Shown: positions 45,482-55,067, numbered from the stretch's first letter. The stretch is DNA of 64,000 bases from an uncultured Erysipelotrichaceae bacterium (GCA_903789495.1 CAIFEQ010000002.1:1-64000), one strand, 5' to 3'. Program-made: numbers and translations. Notes: a model not told the origin generated them from the letters alone.

Positions 45482-46462
45482 TTAAGCCTGTGTTTCCTGA
45501 TTCAGTTCGACGAAATGCTCGTAGGTGTAATCAATCCGCATGCCGGTGCGGTAGGCCTGGCTGTTCTCCTTGGGCAGGAAGGCTTTGTATTCCTGTCCGG
45601 TGGCGTTATCCCGGAAACGGATCCGGGCATAATGGCCGAGCATCATGACACTGAGGATCTCCCCCTGAGATCCGTTCTGCTTCAGGATCATGTCCTCCGG
45701 CCGTACGGCCCGGTATTTCCCGTTTTCCGGAATGAAGTTCATGTCCCCGATGAAGCTGGCCACGAACATGGACTTCGGATGGTTGTAGATCTCGGCCGGG
45801 GTATCGATCTGCTGGATCACACCCTGGTGAATGACCGCGATCCGGTCGGAGATGGCCATGGCCTCTTCCTGGTCATGGGTGACGAAGATGATCGTCAGTT
45901 CCGTCTCCTGCTGGATGCGCCGCAGTTCATCCCGCATGGAGGCACGGATCTTGGCATCCAGGGCACTGAAGGGCTCATCCATGAGCAGCACGCTGGGTTG
46001 CTGGACCAGGGCCCGGGCAATGGCGACACGCTGCTGCTGACCGCCGGACAGCTGGGACGGATACTTCTTCTCCATGCCGTCCATATGCACCAGTTCCAGC
46101 ATCTGATGAATTCTTCTCTTCCGTTCCTCTTCCGGCACCTTCTTCAGCTTCAGGGCGAATTCCATGTTGCCCATGACACTCATATGCGGCCAGAGGTTAT
46201 AGCCCTGGAAGACCATGTTGGTCGGCCGCTGCTCGGGCGGCAGACCGGAGATGTCCTTCCCGTCCAGCAGGATCTGCCCGGCATCCAGGGCATGGAAGCC
46301 GCCGATGCAGCGCAGGATTGTCGTCTTGCCGCAGCCGGACGGCCCCAGCAGGGTCAGCAGTTCATGGTCATAGACATCGAAGGAGATATCCTCTACCCCT
46401 TCATGGGCACTGAACATCTTTTTCAGATGCCGGATCTGCAGACGGACTTTCTTTTCACTCAT
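45482..46462 (-). CDS. ABC transporter ATP-binding protein
   Basis: A 326-residue importer ATPase of the PotA/UgpC/FbpC type. The Walker A is GPSGCGKTT, the signature is LSGGQQQRVAIARAL, the Walker B is LLMDEPFSALD and the switch His is in VTHDQEEA. A C-terminal TOBE-like region follows (GDMNFIPENG). It drives the importer encoded by the adjacent permeases. Confidence 0.93.
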   Translation of the reverse strand: MSEKKVRLQIRHLKKMFSAHEGVEDISFDVYDHELLTLLGPSGCGKTTILRCIGGFHALDAGQILLDGKDISGLPPEQRPTNMVFQGYNLWPHMSVMGNMEFALKLKKVPEEERKRRIHQMLELVHMDGMEKKYPSQLSGGQQQRVAIARALVQQPSVLLMDEPFSALDAKIRASMRDELRRIQQETELTIIFVTHDQEEAMAISDRIAVIHQGVIQQIDTPAEIYNHPKSMFVASFIGDMNFIPENGKYRAVRPEDMILKQNGSQGEILSVMMLGHYARIRFRDNATGQEYKAFLPKENSQAYRTGMRIDYTYEHFVELNQETQA

Positions 46463-46479
46463 GAATGACTCCTTTCTTC

Positions 46480-47301
46480 TCAGAGCTTCAGGCCCTTGGA
46501 AAGGGTGTCGGCACTCAGATACTTCCGGAACACAATCAGCAGGATGATGGACGGAATGAGCAGAATGATGGTAAATACGGCACCGGCCGTATCCGGGTAG
46601 GACATGATGACGCCATACAGTTCACCCGGCATCGTGCGCACATTCGGCAGACCGATCAGCAGGGTGCCCTGGGCTTCTTCCATGGAGCCCAGGAAGGTAT
46701 ACAGGGCCGCTACAACAATCCCCGGCCAGGCCATGGGCATGGTGATATGCAGGAAGGTCTGCAGCGGTGTCGCGCCGAGATCCCGGGCACTCTCCTCCTG
46801 CTGACGGTGCACATTCCGGAAGGCACCGGACGGGATCCAGACCATGAACATCATGGTATTGACGATATGGACCAGAATGACGCCCAGCCAGGTGCCGATC
46901 AGGTTGAGCTTGTAGAACACCACGGCCATGGCGGTATAGATGCCCATCTTCGGGAAGGCGTTGGTCAGCAGGAAGCTGAGCCGCACCAGACTTCTGCCCT
47001 TGAACTGATAGCGGGCAATGGCATAGGCCGCCGGCAGACAGACCAGCAGCGAAATCAGGGTCACCACCACGGCCAGTTCCAGGGACGTGAAGATCGACGT
47101 GACCAGACTCTTGCGGGCCAGGATATACTTCCACCACTTCAGGCCATATGTCTTCGGCACGATATCCGGGAACTGATAGTCCTCCGCAAACGAGATCAGA
47201 AACATGTTCACTATCGGTCCGTAGAAGAACAGCAGGAACACCACCATCAGGATGTATTCCCAGAACCGCTTCTTTCCCAGTGTGTAGTACAGTCCCTTCA
47301 T
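46480..47301 (-). CDS. ABC transporter permease
   Basis: A 273-residue second permease, with six helices and the docking motif EESARDLGATPLQTFLHITM. The start at 47301 follows AGGAGG, and its ATG overlaps the stop of the PHP gene in an ATGA, so the two are translationally coupled. With the first permease it forms the heterodimeric channel. Confidence 0.9.
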   Translation of the reverse strand: MKGLYYTLGKKRFWEYILMVVFLLFFYGPIVNMFLISFAEDYQFPDIVPKTYGLKWWKYILARKSLVTSIFTSLELAVVVTLISLLVCLPAAYAIARYQFKGRSLVRLSFLLTNAFPKMGIYTAMAVVFYKLNLIGTWLGVILVHIVNTMMFMVWIPSGAFRNVHRQQEESARDLGATPLQTFLHITMPMAWPGIVVAALYTFLGSMEEAQGTLLIGLPNVRTMPGELYGVIMSYPDTAGAVFTIILLIPSIILLIVFRKYLSADTLSKGLKL

Positions 47302-48245
47302 GCCTGTTTCCTCCTGCGGTACGGAGCCAGAACGCACAGCAGCTGATCAAAGACTGCTTCGTTCCGGTAAGCCTTCAGCACCGCATACTGCACTTCTTCC
47401 GGCAGAGGCAGATCCGCCGGCTGCTCCCGCGCAACCGTGGCGCGCTGCAGGGCCCCGGTGTTGTCTTCCATGGTCACCAGCACCGGTTCGTCTTCTTTCC
47501 AGCAGGCGCCGGCATAAGGATGCCGGCAGGTGTCGGAAATGGCAACATGCAGGCATCCATTCTGTTCTTCCCACTCCAGAAGCGGCCCCCGCGAGACGAT
47601 CGTCCGCTGCTGCAGGATGGCTGCCAGCACCATTTCCTGCTTCGTCAGCCCTTCCTGCACCGGGGCGAAGGTCGTAAAGACTTCTTTGTTCACCGGCAGA
47701 TGGTGCAGATCAATGCCCGTGCAGGCCGCCAGGGGATACCCGGCCAGCACCAGCTTCTGCCACCAGGCCAGGGCCTGTTCATTGCCCAGGAACCAGTCCG
47801 GCCCGGAGGTATTGAAGACCTCGATATAATCGATCTTTTCCAGATCCCTGATCTGCATCGAGAAGCGGCAGCCGGTCATGATCGGTTCCCCGACGCAGAA
47901 GGGATGCGCGATCCCCACCGCCCGGGCGCCATGCCGGCGCAGGCGGTCCAGGATGGCATCCGGAAACTGCGGGTTCAGATCCGACCAGTCCATCATGCTG
48001 GTCATGCCCAGGGCCAGGACGTGACCATACATCGTGGTCAGCTCCAGTCCCGGCAGAACCGCCAGGTCACTGCCCTCTGACGCGGCAATGGCTCTTTCCT
48101 GTCCGGCCGTCGTATTATGGTCCGTCAGGGCCAGGACGTCATAGGCTTCCTGCCGGGCATACTGCACCAGTTCCTCGACACTGAGGGCGCCGTCGGACTC
48201 GGTGGTGTGATTATGCAGCTCGGCATGCAGATAAGTCCTGCTCAT
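47298..48245 (-). CDS. PHP-domain metal-dependent phosphoesterase
   Basis: A 315-residue PHP-domain hydrolase. Metal ligands are in HAELHNHTTESDG (His7, His11, His13), LALTDHNTT, GIAHPF and CTGIDLHHL. Relatives hydrolyse phosphoesters, including CehA/McbA and phosphodiesterases. The start at 48245 overlaps the stop of the 154-residue gene (ATGA), and the stop overlaps the permease start, which ties it tightly to the importer. It probably processes the imported compound, so an organophosphate substrate is a fair guess. Confidence 0.88.
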   Translation of the reverse strand: MSRTYLHAELHNHTTESDGALSVEELVQYARQEAYDVLALTDHNTTAGQERAIAASEGSDLAVLPGLELTTMYGHVLALGMTSMMDWSDLNPQFPDAILDRLRRHGARAVGIAHPFCVGEPIMTGCRFSMQIRDLEKIDYIEVFNTSGPDWFLGNEQALAWWQKLVLAGYPLAACTGIDLHHLPVNKEVFTTFAPVQEGLTKQEMVLAAILQQRTIVSRGPLLEWEEQNGCLHVAISDTCRHPYAGACWKEDEPVLVTMEDNTGALQRATVAREQPADLPLPEEVQYAVLKAYRNEAVFDQLLCVLAPYRRRKQA

Positions 48246-48706
48246 AGGCTGTCCGTCCCTTCTACCAGGACCGAATAATGCGTATCGTCCGCGACGATGT
48301 TGAAGCACTCCAGCACCAGACGGTAGAAACCGCCGGCCACCCGGGTGCGGAGGAAACCCCGGGAAGCTTCCACGGCGGAGATCACCGCCGTCTTGACCTT
48401 CGCATTGCGGTGCGCCGTGCCCAGACACTGCTCATCCCGGAAAACCGCGAAGTTGATTTCTGCCTTGGCCGCGTTCCGCAGGAAGTTCTGTTTCTCTTCC
48501 GACAGGGCTTCCCATGTTCCGCCGTTGTTTTCCACCGCCCGATGGCAGGCTTCCTCATAGGCCTCTCCTCTGTCCTCCGGCTGCAGTCTGTCAAAAGCCA
48601 CCGTGATCTGCAGCTTCTGCACGGTCTCCGGCAGGACAAAGGTATAGATGATCTGTCCCTGGTATCCCCTGTTCAGGGTCCCCATGAATTCCTGGTGGTA
48701 TCCCAT
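48242..48706 (-). CDS. Conserved-type hypothetical protein of the ABC/PHP operon
   Basis: A 154-residue protein with no signal peptide. The opening (YQGQIIYTFVLPETVQKLQI) and the later FYRLVLECFNIVADDTHYSV look beta-rich, with a helical middle (EAYEEACHRAVENN). It resembles the beta-sandwich that precedes the PHP domain in CehA/McbA-family enzymes, here as a separate gene; this match is by impression. It is the first gene of the operon, with GGGGGAAAA upstream, and overlaps the PHP gene by four bases. Confidence 0.65.
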   Translation of the reverse strand: MGYHQEFMGTLNRGYQGQIIYTFVLPETVQKLQITVAFDRLQPEDRGEAYEEACHRAVENNGGTWEALSEEKQNFLRNAAKAEINFAVFRDEQCLGTAHRNAKVKTAVISAVEASRGFLRTRVAGGFYRLVLECFNIVADDTHYSVLVEGTDSL

Positions 48707-48902
48707 GTTTTCCCCCTTTTCGGCCCCATGTTAAAAAGGCAGAACCGTCCATACCACCGGCCTGCCGTTATACTTCCGTTAAATTATGGAAAAGAAGGAA
48801 GTGCTGTTAAATCTGCCTGTTCCAAATCTTTACTGGCGCTTTTCGCAGCCGGCCGAAAGAAAACAGGCAGAAATACTGCCGTAAAGATTTCCGTCAGGCA
48901 AA

Positions 48903-48933
48903 GAAAAGCCCCAGGCATGACTGTTCATGCCTG
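48903..48933 (-). terminator. Terminator of YfcC transporter gene
   Basis: CAGGCATG (48912-48919) and CATGCCTG (48926-48933) form the stem; on the minus strand TTTTC follows. Confidence 0.8.
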
Positions 48934-48963
48934 AGGGCGGGGAGGCGGAGACCGTCGGACCGT

Positions 48964-50358
48964 CTACAGACCGGTCCAGCCGATCGATCCCAGGAAGTAA
49001 AGGGTGATGGCACAGTAAACATAGATGGCGGCAGTAAACGGAAGGATCCATTTGAAGTATTTATTAAAAGGAATCGGTGTCAGATCCAGGGAGGCAATGA
49101 CGGTGCCGCCGATCGGAGTGATCATGTTGGTCACGGCATCGCCGTACTTGAAGGCGGTGACACCGATCTGCATGGGAATGCTCAGCGCTTCGCACATCGG
49201 CTGAATGATCGGGCAGAGAATGGCCGTCTTGGCCGAGGCGGATGGAATGAGCATGTTGATGAGCGAGACCACGATGAAGATCCCGATGGCTGCCCAGCCG
49301 GCATTCAGACTGCGCAGCGGCAGGCAGGCCGTATAGACGATGGTATGCATGATATTGCCCTTGGTCATGACCTGGCTCATGGCATTGGCTGTCCCGATCA
49401 GGACAGAGACAAAGGCCATGGTAGAAGCGCCCTTGGCAAACTTCTGGGAAATCTCATTCATGGAATAGCCATGGATCAGACCGATGACGAACAGATAGAT
49501 CAGACAGACGGCCGGGAAGACTTCATAGCCGTAGCCGAAATAGCTCTGCATGATGACTACGGTAATCGGTTCGGCAATATACAGCAGGGCAATGACCACA
49601 TCCCGCTTCCGGTAATGGCTTTCGATCTGGATCTCGGTATTGTCTTCCAGCTCGTCATACCATTCCGATTTGCCGAGGATCGAGCTCTCGGGATTCTTCG
49701 CCACTTTCTTGGCATAGCGCCAGATCCACCACATGCTGAAGAGCAGGATCGGAATCTGCAGGATGGTCCGCATGCCGAAACCGGAATAGGCCGGTACGTT
49801 CATGGTCATCTGGGCCAGCAGGACATGAACCGGGGAACTGGTCCAGGCAATCAGCACATCACAGATCACCAGGAAGAATCCGACCGGCGGATCCACACGC
49901 AGCTTCTTGGCAATCATCAGGCCGATCGGAATCATGGCAATCAGGTAGTCGCCGCCGGCAAACGTGCCGTAGACGAAGAACACCGCCGTCAGGGCCGGCA
50001 GAAGGATATCAATGCCCTTATCCTTCAGCTTGTATACGGCCTGGTCCACCAGATTGTCCAGAGCCTTGGAATCCAGCACCACCTGGGTCAGACCGCCCGT
50101 AAACAGCAGGGAGGCAATGATGGCACCGGAGTTGGTAATGCCGTCCTTGATGCACAGCAGTGCCTGCCAGGGACTGATCGGGGTCTGATAGCCCAGATAA
50201 TGGAATTCACTGCCGATCAGCTTGCCCGTTTCCGGGTCAGTCGCAAACTGGCCGGCCGGAACGATGTAAGTCAGAATGCTCATGATCATCATGATGCCCA
50301 GGACGATCAGCAGCAGGTGGGGCATCTGAAAGGCTTTCTTCTTCTTTTTTTCTGCCAT
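48964..50358 (-). CDS. YfcC-family transporter
   Basis: A 464-residue multi-helix carrier of the YfcC/C4-dicarboxylate anaerobic carrier family. Family landmarks are ILTYIVPAGQF near the start, LINMLIPSASAKTAI, and DAVTNMITPIGGTVIASLDL near the end. Members are thought to move carboxylates, peptides or amino acids, possibly with Na+. The ATG at 50358 is preferred over a GTG three codons earlier; its ribosome site AAGGTGA overlaps the end of the amidohydrolase gene, showing coupling. It probably imports the substrate of that amidohydrolase. Confidence 0.88.
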   Translation of the reverse strand: MAEKKKKKAFQMPHLLLIVLGIMMIMSILTYIVPAGQFATDPETGKLIGSEFHYLGYQTPISPWQALLCIKDGITNSGAIIASLLFTGGLTQVVLDSKALDNLVDQAVYKLKDKGIDILLPALTAVFFVYGTFAGGDYLIAMIPIGLMIAKKLRVDPPVGFFLVICDVLIAWTSSPVHVLLAQMTMNVPAYSGFGMRTILQIPILLFSMWWIWRYAKKVAKNPESSILGKSEWYDELEDNTEIQIESHYRKRDVVIALLYIAEPITVVIMQSYFGYGYEVFPAVCLIYLFVIGLIHGYSMNEISQKFAKGASTMAFVSVLIGTANAMSQVMTKGNIMHTIVYTACLPLRSLNAGWAAIGIFIVVSLINMLIPSASAKTAILCPIIQPMCEALSIPMQIGVTAFKYGDAVTNMITPIGGTVIASLDLTPIPFNKYFKWILPFTAAIYVYCAITLYFLGSIGWTGL

Positions 50359-50363
50359 GGCAC

Positions 50364-51668
50364 TCACCTTCTGACCGGACGGATGTCCTTGTAGATGGTG
50401 CCGCCCTTCATGACCAGATGCACCGAATCCGGATCGCAGAGAATCTCCAGATCTTCCAGCGGGTTGCCGTGCACAAACAGCAGATCGGCAAAGGAACCGG
50501 CTTCCAGCACCCCGATCTTGCCATCCGGTTAGGGATTCAGGAAGGTCGTCAGCTTCGACAGTTCATAGGCATTTCCGGTAGCGGCTTTCAGGCCCCGGTA
50601 GCTGCCGAAGAATTCCTTATATCTCCGGAAATCCCGCAGCTGCTTGTCCCGTGGTTCATCCTGCACGCATTCTTCCCGGAATGGATCGGTGCCGAAGACA
50701 AAGTTCAGATCATACTTGTTGATCAGTTCAACCTGATGGTACAGACCTCTGACCATGTAGGAGATCTCCGGCTTCTGCCGCCTGACCGGTGTTCCCAGCA
50801 GGGTCGGGAACGGCTTGGAGCGTTTGACTTCCCTGCCGGCTCCCCATTGCGGGCAGACGCAGATCCAGGAACCGGTATCCCGGATGCGCCGGGCATTATC
50901 TTCATCCATCAGGGTAGCATGCTCAAAGGAACGCACGCCCGCATCCAGGGCCCTGCTGATCGAGGCCGGGATATAGAGATGGGCCATGACATAGGTGCCA
51001 AAATCCGAAGCGGCCTGCACGGCGGCCTTCATCTCTTCCAGCGTGAACTGCACGGTAAACAGCGGATCAAAGAAGGTGGCCATGCCGCCGCCGGCCATGA
51101 TCTTGATCTGGCTGGCGCCCAGGAACAGCTGCTGGCGGGCGGCCTTCAGCACTTCGTCCGGTCCGTCTGCCTTGGCCATGAAGCCATAGAGATTGGATTT
51201 GTTGGTGTCCTGCCGGTCCATGGAAAGATCCGAATAATAGCCGGAGTGATCATGCCCGCAGGTCTGCACAATGGCTGCATTGGAGGGGAAGATCCGCGGT
51301 CCCTTCAGCATTCCGTTGTCGATGCAGTTCTTCAGACCGACGGTGACCCCGCCGGCATCCCGACAGGTGGTAAAGCCGCGCATCAGAATTTCTTCAGCGT
51401 AGCGGGCGCTGCGCAGGACATACTCATCCCAGCGGTAGGTAGCCAGGGTGGCGACCGGTGCCGTCTGGGAAAAATGGATGTGGCTGTCGACAAGGCCGGG
51501 AATGATCGTATAGCCTCGGGCATCCAGGACGACGTCAAACTCGTCGGCCGGGACCTCCCTGTCCGTGATTTCCACGACCTTGTCATCCTGAATGATGATG
51601 GCGGAATCGGAAGTCAGATGATTCTCGGTACCGTTGAAAACGGCGGCGTGTTCAATCAGCTGTCTCAT
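50364..51668 (-). pseudogene. Metal-dependent amidohydrolase interrupted by TAA
   Basis: A 435-codon amidohydrolase-superfamily gene (imidazolonepropionase/prolidase-like). It has the metal motif GLVDSHIHFSQ, the lysine region GASQIKIMAGGG, then YVMAHLY, FEHATLMD and FGTDPF. An in-frame TAA at 50529-50531 (codon 380) cuts off the last 55 codons. These remain intact and in frame: PDGKIGVLEAGSFADLLFVH and the end VMKGGTIYKDIRPVRR. In relatives the site usually reads NPYP, so a Tyr codon may have mutated. The start at 51668 follows AAGGAG. The truncated product lacks the strands that close the beta-sandwich. Confidence 0.82.
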
Positions 51669-51838
51669 CAGAATTGTTCTCCTTCTCCGTAGCCGGTTCA
51701 CTGAGGTGAAACGTTCTGATCTGACAATAGCCGACAGGTCAGCCGCTTTCCGCTCTGAAAAAAGCAAAGCCTCATGCGGAAAATGCAAGCAGAAAGACGC
51801 ATGAAGCTATGTATGATGTGCATAGGAGATACACCGCC

Positions 51839-52786
51839 ATGAGTGATATCAAGAATTTCCGCTACCTGCTGGAGGTCAGCCGCTGCCGCTCCATCAGCGA
51901 AGCGGCCAATCATCTTTTCATCAGTCAGTCCCAGCTGAGCCGGATTATCCGCTCCATTGAAGATGAGTTCAATGTGATGATCTTCGAGAGACGCAGCGGC
52001 CATATCTGCCCGACCGCGCAGGGGCTGACCTTCCTGGAGAACGTCCAGGCACTGGTCAATGACTATGACAGTCTCTCTCAGATGAACCAGCTGAGGACGT
52101 TCAAGGTCGCCATTCAGAAATTTTCCTATCTGTACCAGGGCCTGACGGCCTTTCTGAACCAGAATCCGGCCATTCATACGCTGAAGATCTATGAGACGGA
52201 TGAAAACCACATCCGCACGCTCATCGCCAGCGGTGAGATGCAGGCCGGCATCACCCACATCCAGATTCAGAAGCGCGGCCTCATGCTCAAGGAATTCACC
52301 GAAAGCGGTCTGACTTATTCCCGGCTCTGGCCGGTGCAGAATGCCTTCATTGTCCGGACCGGCCATCCGCTGACGGAAAAGGGAGAACAGCTCTCAGTTG
52401 AAGAAATGTATGATTACCCGCTGGCCATCCTCGATACCGGAGATGCCCACAGCATCTATATCGGCGAAGAATATGCACCGTTCTTTCAGGTCATTGATCC
52501 GGAACGTTTCCGTCAGCAGATTCTCTTCAAGGACTTCACGTCGCTCTATGCCTTCACCGACCGCTCGGATGCGATCATTCTCGGGCATATTGCCCCGGTA
52601 GGCATGTCTGCCGGACGGGTCACTCTGCCGACCAGCCGGCTGATCGAAAAAGAGACCACGGAATTCGGCGTCCTCTTCCGCAGGGACAGCAGTCCGGCAG
52701 TCCGGAAACAGGTCATCAGCATGATCCAGTGTCTGCGTCAGCCGGATGAGCAGAAAGATCCGGCCGAAAGAACCCGTCAAGACTGA
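51839..52786 (+). CDS. LysR-family transcriptional regulator
   Basis: A 315-residue LTTR with N-terminal winged HTH (FRYLLEVSRCRSISEAANHL, then SQSQLSRIIRSIEDEF) and effector domain. AGGAG lies upstream of the ATG at 51839. It is divergent from the amidohydrolase/YfcC unit, the usual layout for an LTTR and its target. A hairpin terminator follows at 52937-52954. Confidence 0.9.
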   Translation: MSDIKNFRYLLEVSRCRSISEAANHLFISQSQLSRIIRSIEDEFNVMIFERRSGHICPTAQGLTFLENVQALVNDYDSLSQMNQLRTFKVAIQKFSYLYQGLTAFLNQNPAIHTLKIYETDENHIRTLIASGEMQAGITHIQIQKRGLMLKEFTESGLTYSRLWPVQNAFIVRTGHPLTEKGEQLSVEEMYDYPLAILDTGDAHSIYIGEEYAPFFQVIDPERFRQQILFKDFTSLYAFTDRSDAIILGHIAPVGMSAGRVTLPTSRLIEKETTEFGVLFRRDSSPAVRKQVISMIQCLRQPDEQKDPAERTRQD

Positions 52787-52936
52787 CACTGACCTGATGC
52801 TCTGCCTGTTCCCAGATACTTCTGATGTAAACGGATGTAACGCTTCTTCTGCCATCAGTAAATGATGCTGATATGAGAAAAGCCGTACGATGTGATCTGC
52901 CGGAAACACCAGGATAAAAGGTATTTACATCATTCC

Positions 52937-52974
52937 TGCATGCTTCAGCATGCATGATTTCTGTTTTCTTTTAC
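52937..52974 (+). terminator. Terminator after LysR gene
   Basis: TGCATGC (52937-52943) pairs with GCATGCA (52948-52954) around TTCA, followed by a T-rich run. Confidence 0.65.
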
Positions 52975-53090
52975 ATGTTTCCGGTCAATCCTGCTATCCG
53001 CTCTGTTTTAACTTTCAGGTTCAAGCGCCAGCACAAAAAGTTTCTTCCTTGCATCCTCTCTGACTTTCATAATGTTCATAGTTAAATTCA

Positions 53091-53111
53091 GGATGCGGCG
53101 CTGCCGCATCC
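53091..53111 (+). promoter_or_regulatory. Perfect hairpin in flavoreductase leader
   Basis: GGATGCGGC (53091-53099), loop GCT, GCCGCATCC (53103-53111): a perfect 9-bp stem only a few bases ahead of the ribosome site GGGAGG. There is no T run, so it is not a terminator. It may be an operator at the transcription start or an RNA stability/translation element. Confidence 0.6.
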
Positions 53112-53123
53112 AAGGGAGGAAGA

Positions 53124-54995
53124 ATGCTCAGAGGGAAAAACAGAGCGGCTGCTATGCTGGCTGTTCTGCTGACTGTTTCCAGCGCAGGATGCGCCGCCAA
53201 TCAGTCGGCAGAAACTGCGTCTGCTGCTACCAGCTCATCTGCTGCATCATCCGGTTCACTGACACCTGGGACCTATACAGGTACAGCAAGCGGCGTCTGC
53301 GATGACGTAACCGTAGAACTGGAAGTCAGTGAAGACCGCATCGTCAGTGCCAGAGTCACACATGTCAACGATTACCCGGTTATTTCTGACAAGGCTGCCG
53401 AATGTGTATCACAGGAAGTTGTCGACAAGCAGTCCGTTGCCGTTGATGCTCTGACTGGCGCAACGCTGACCAGCGCGGCCATCATGACAGCCTATCGCGA
53501 TGCTCTTTCCAAAGCCGGCGATGATATCAGCGCCTTCACTGAACAGGAACAGAAGGAACTGGCTGAGGGAGAAACTGAAACTTATGATGTCGTTGTTGTC
53601 GGCGCCGGACCTGCCGGTCTGACGGCCGCCTTATCTGCCGCTGAAGATTCTGAGCTTTCAGCAGATGCAGACAGCGGTCTATCGGTTCTGGTCGTAGAGT
53701 CCATGGGATTCGGCGGCGGTTCCATGAATTTTTCCGGCGGCATCGTAGCGGCCTATTCAGGTACTTCGCTCAATGATGTGACCGGTGTCTCCAATACCCG
53801 TGAGGAAGTAGAAGAAAACTTCACCAGCTGGGGCAGCAATGATGCTGTCAACCAGACCATCATGGATACGGCCATCGATTATGTGCCGCAGGTGCTCAAT
53901 GGCCTGAAAGCACGTGATTTCTATTATGATGATGACTTTGCGGATGTCTGCACGTCCCGGGATCTGACCTATACCACCATGGCTACCAAGAATCCCAATA
54001 CCGGTGATTATATTACCCAGTATGACTATTACACGCATGGCGGGGCTGCCTGGATGGCAGATTCGCTGACTGACATTGTCGAAGATGCCGGTATTGAAAT
54101 CCGCTTCAATACAACGGCTGTCGAACTGGTCGTCGATGACAATACCTGCACCGGCATTGTGGTTGAAGGGCCGGACAGCCGGTATCAGATCAATGCAAAG
54201 AAAGTGATCCTCTGCACCGGTTTCGCTGATACCAATGAAGAAACCGCTTCGATGTTCTTCCCGGATCGGCCGCAGGCAACCTGGTCCGGCCCGGCTGGCA
54301 ATACGGCTGCCGCAGCCAAATGGATCACTGCCATGGGCGGCGAAGTCTTCGTTCAGCCCAGCGGCCATACTTCTCTCGGCACAAATGCGACGCTTGGCTA
54401 CTTCGGTCCGGCTTATCGCGTGATTTCCAAATATCCCGGCGTCTGGGTCAACAGCGACGGTGAACGCTTCTTTGATGAAAGCGGGACCAGGAATCCTGCT
54501 GTTCTGGCAGACCTGGATCAGCCTGTTGCCTATGCGATCTTTGACAGTACGCAGCCCGGCGCTGCCGATATGGATCTGCCGATCTATGAACATACCGGGT
54601 TCAAAGCAGATACCATTGAAGAACTGGCCGACCTGATCAACGTTCCGGCAGCTACTCTGCAGGCTACGATTGATCAGTACAATTCAGATTATGAAGCCGG
54701 CGGCGATACGGTATTCGGCACAGCAAAGGAAAACATGGCGCCTGTACTGGAAGCACCCTTCTATGCCCTGACCGTCCGCCAGGTCTGCACCAGTGAATGG
54801 GTCAGCGTCTATGCAGATGATGACTGCACCATCAAGCTGAGTGCTGACGGTCCGCGGATTGAAAATCTGCTGGGTGCTGGTGGTGCCATCTGCAATTCTT
54901 ACATGAAAAACGGGCTCGGAGCCGGCCTTGCCACAGCCATGACAACCGGAACTTATGCCGGTGAATGTGCCCGCAGCGCCATTCTGAACCAGTAA
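53124..54995 (+). CDS. Lipoprotein flavoreductase (FMN-bind + FAD-binding 2)
   Basis: A 623-residue extracellular flavoprotein, like the one at 22651-24438. The lipoprotein signal ends in SSAGC (Cys23). The FMN-binding domain carries a perfect ApbE flavinylation motif, DALTGAT (108-114), with FMN predicted on Thr114. The FAD domain has DVVVVGAGPAGLTAALSA and the active-site region NSDGERFFDES. It should pass electrons from FMN to FAD to an external organic acceptor. The start uses GGGAGGAAGA. The convergent LysR gene behind it may be its regulator. Confidence 0.9.
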   Translation: MLRGKNRAAAMLAVLLTVSSAGCAANQSAETASAATSSSAASSGSLTPGTYTGTASGVCDDVTVELEVSEDRIVSARVTHVNDYPVISDKAAECVSQEVVDKQSVAVDALTGATLTSAAIMTAYRDALSKAGDDISAFTEQEQKELAEGETETYDVVVVGAGPAGLTAALSAAEDSELSADADSGLSVLVVESMGFGGGSMNFSGGIVAAYSGTSLNDVTGVSNTREEVEENFTSWGSNDAVNQTIMDTAIDYVPQVLNGLKARDFYYDDDFADVCTSRDLTYTTMATKNPNTGDYITQYDYYTHGGAAWMADSLTDIVEDAGIEIRFNTTAVELVVDDNTCTGIVVEGPDSRYQINAKKVILCTGFADTNEETASMFFPDRPQATWSGPAGNTAAAAKWITAMGGEVFVQPSGHTSLGTNATLGYFGPAYRVISKYPGVWVNSDGERFFDESGTRNPAVLADLDQPVAYAIFDSTQPGAADMDLPIYEHTGFKADTIEELADLINVPAATLQATIDQYNSDYEAGGDTVFGTAKENMAPVLEAPFYALTVRQVCTSEWVSVYADDDCTIKLSADGPRIENLLGAGGAICNSYMKNGLGAGLATAMTTGTYAGECARSAILNQ

Positions 54996-55021
54996 AATCT
55001 TCTGCCTTGACAGCCCGCAGA

Positions 55022-55053
55022 AAAGGGACGCATCTTTGCCGGTGCGTCCCTTT
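55022..55053. terminator. Terminator between flavoreductase and LysR
   Basis: AAAGGGACGCA (55022-55032) pairs with TGCGTCCCTTT (55043-55053), serving both converging genes. Confidence 0.85.
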
Positions 55054-55067
55054 CATTTTCAGATGGT

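Larger units (their letters stand above)
52787..53123. other. Intergenic region before second flavoreductase
   Basis: It holds the LysR terminator, an AT-rich promoter-like stretch (TAATGTTCATAGTTAAATT, 53070-53088) and the leader hairpin at 53091-53111. No gene is seen. Confidence 0.5.

Noticed and set aside
43658-46468. A 936-codon open frame on the plus strand
   Set aside because: It is antisense to the permease, binding-protein and ATPase genes, which carry clear motifs. It lacks a ribosome site and its composition (Gly, His, Asp, Gln rich) is typical of reverse-strand shadows in this base composition.
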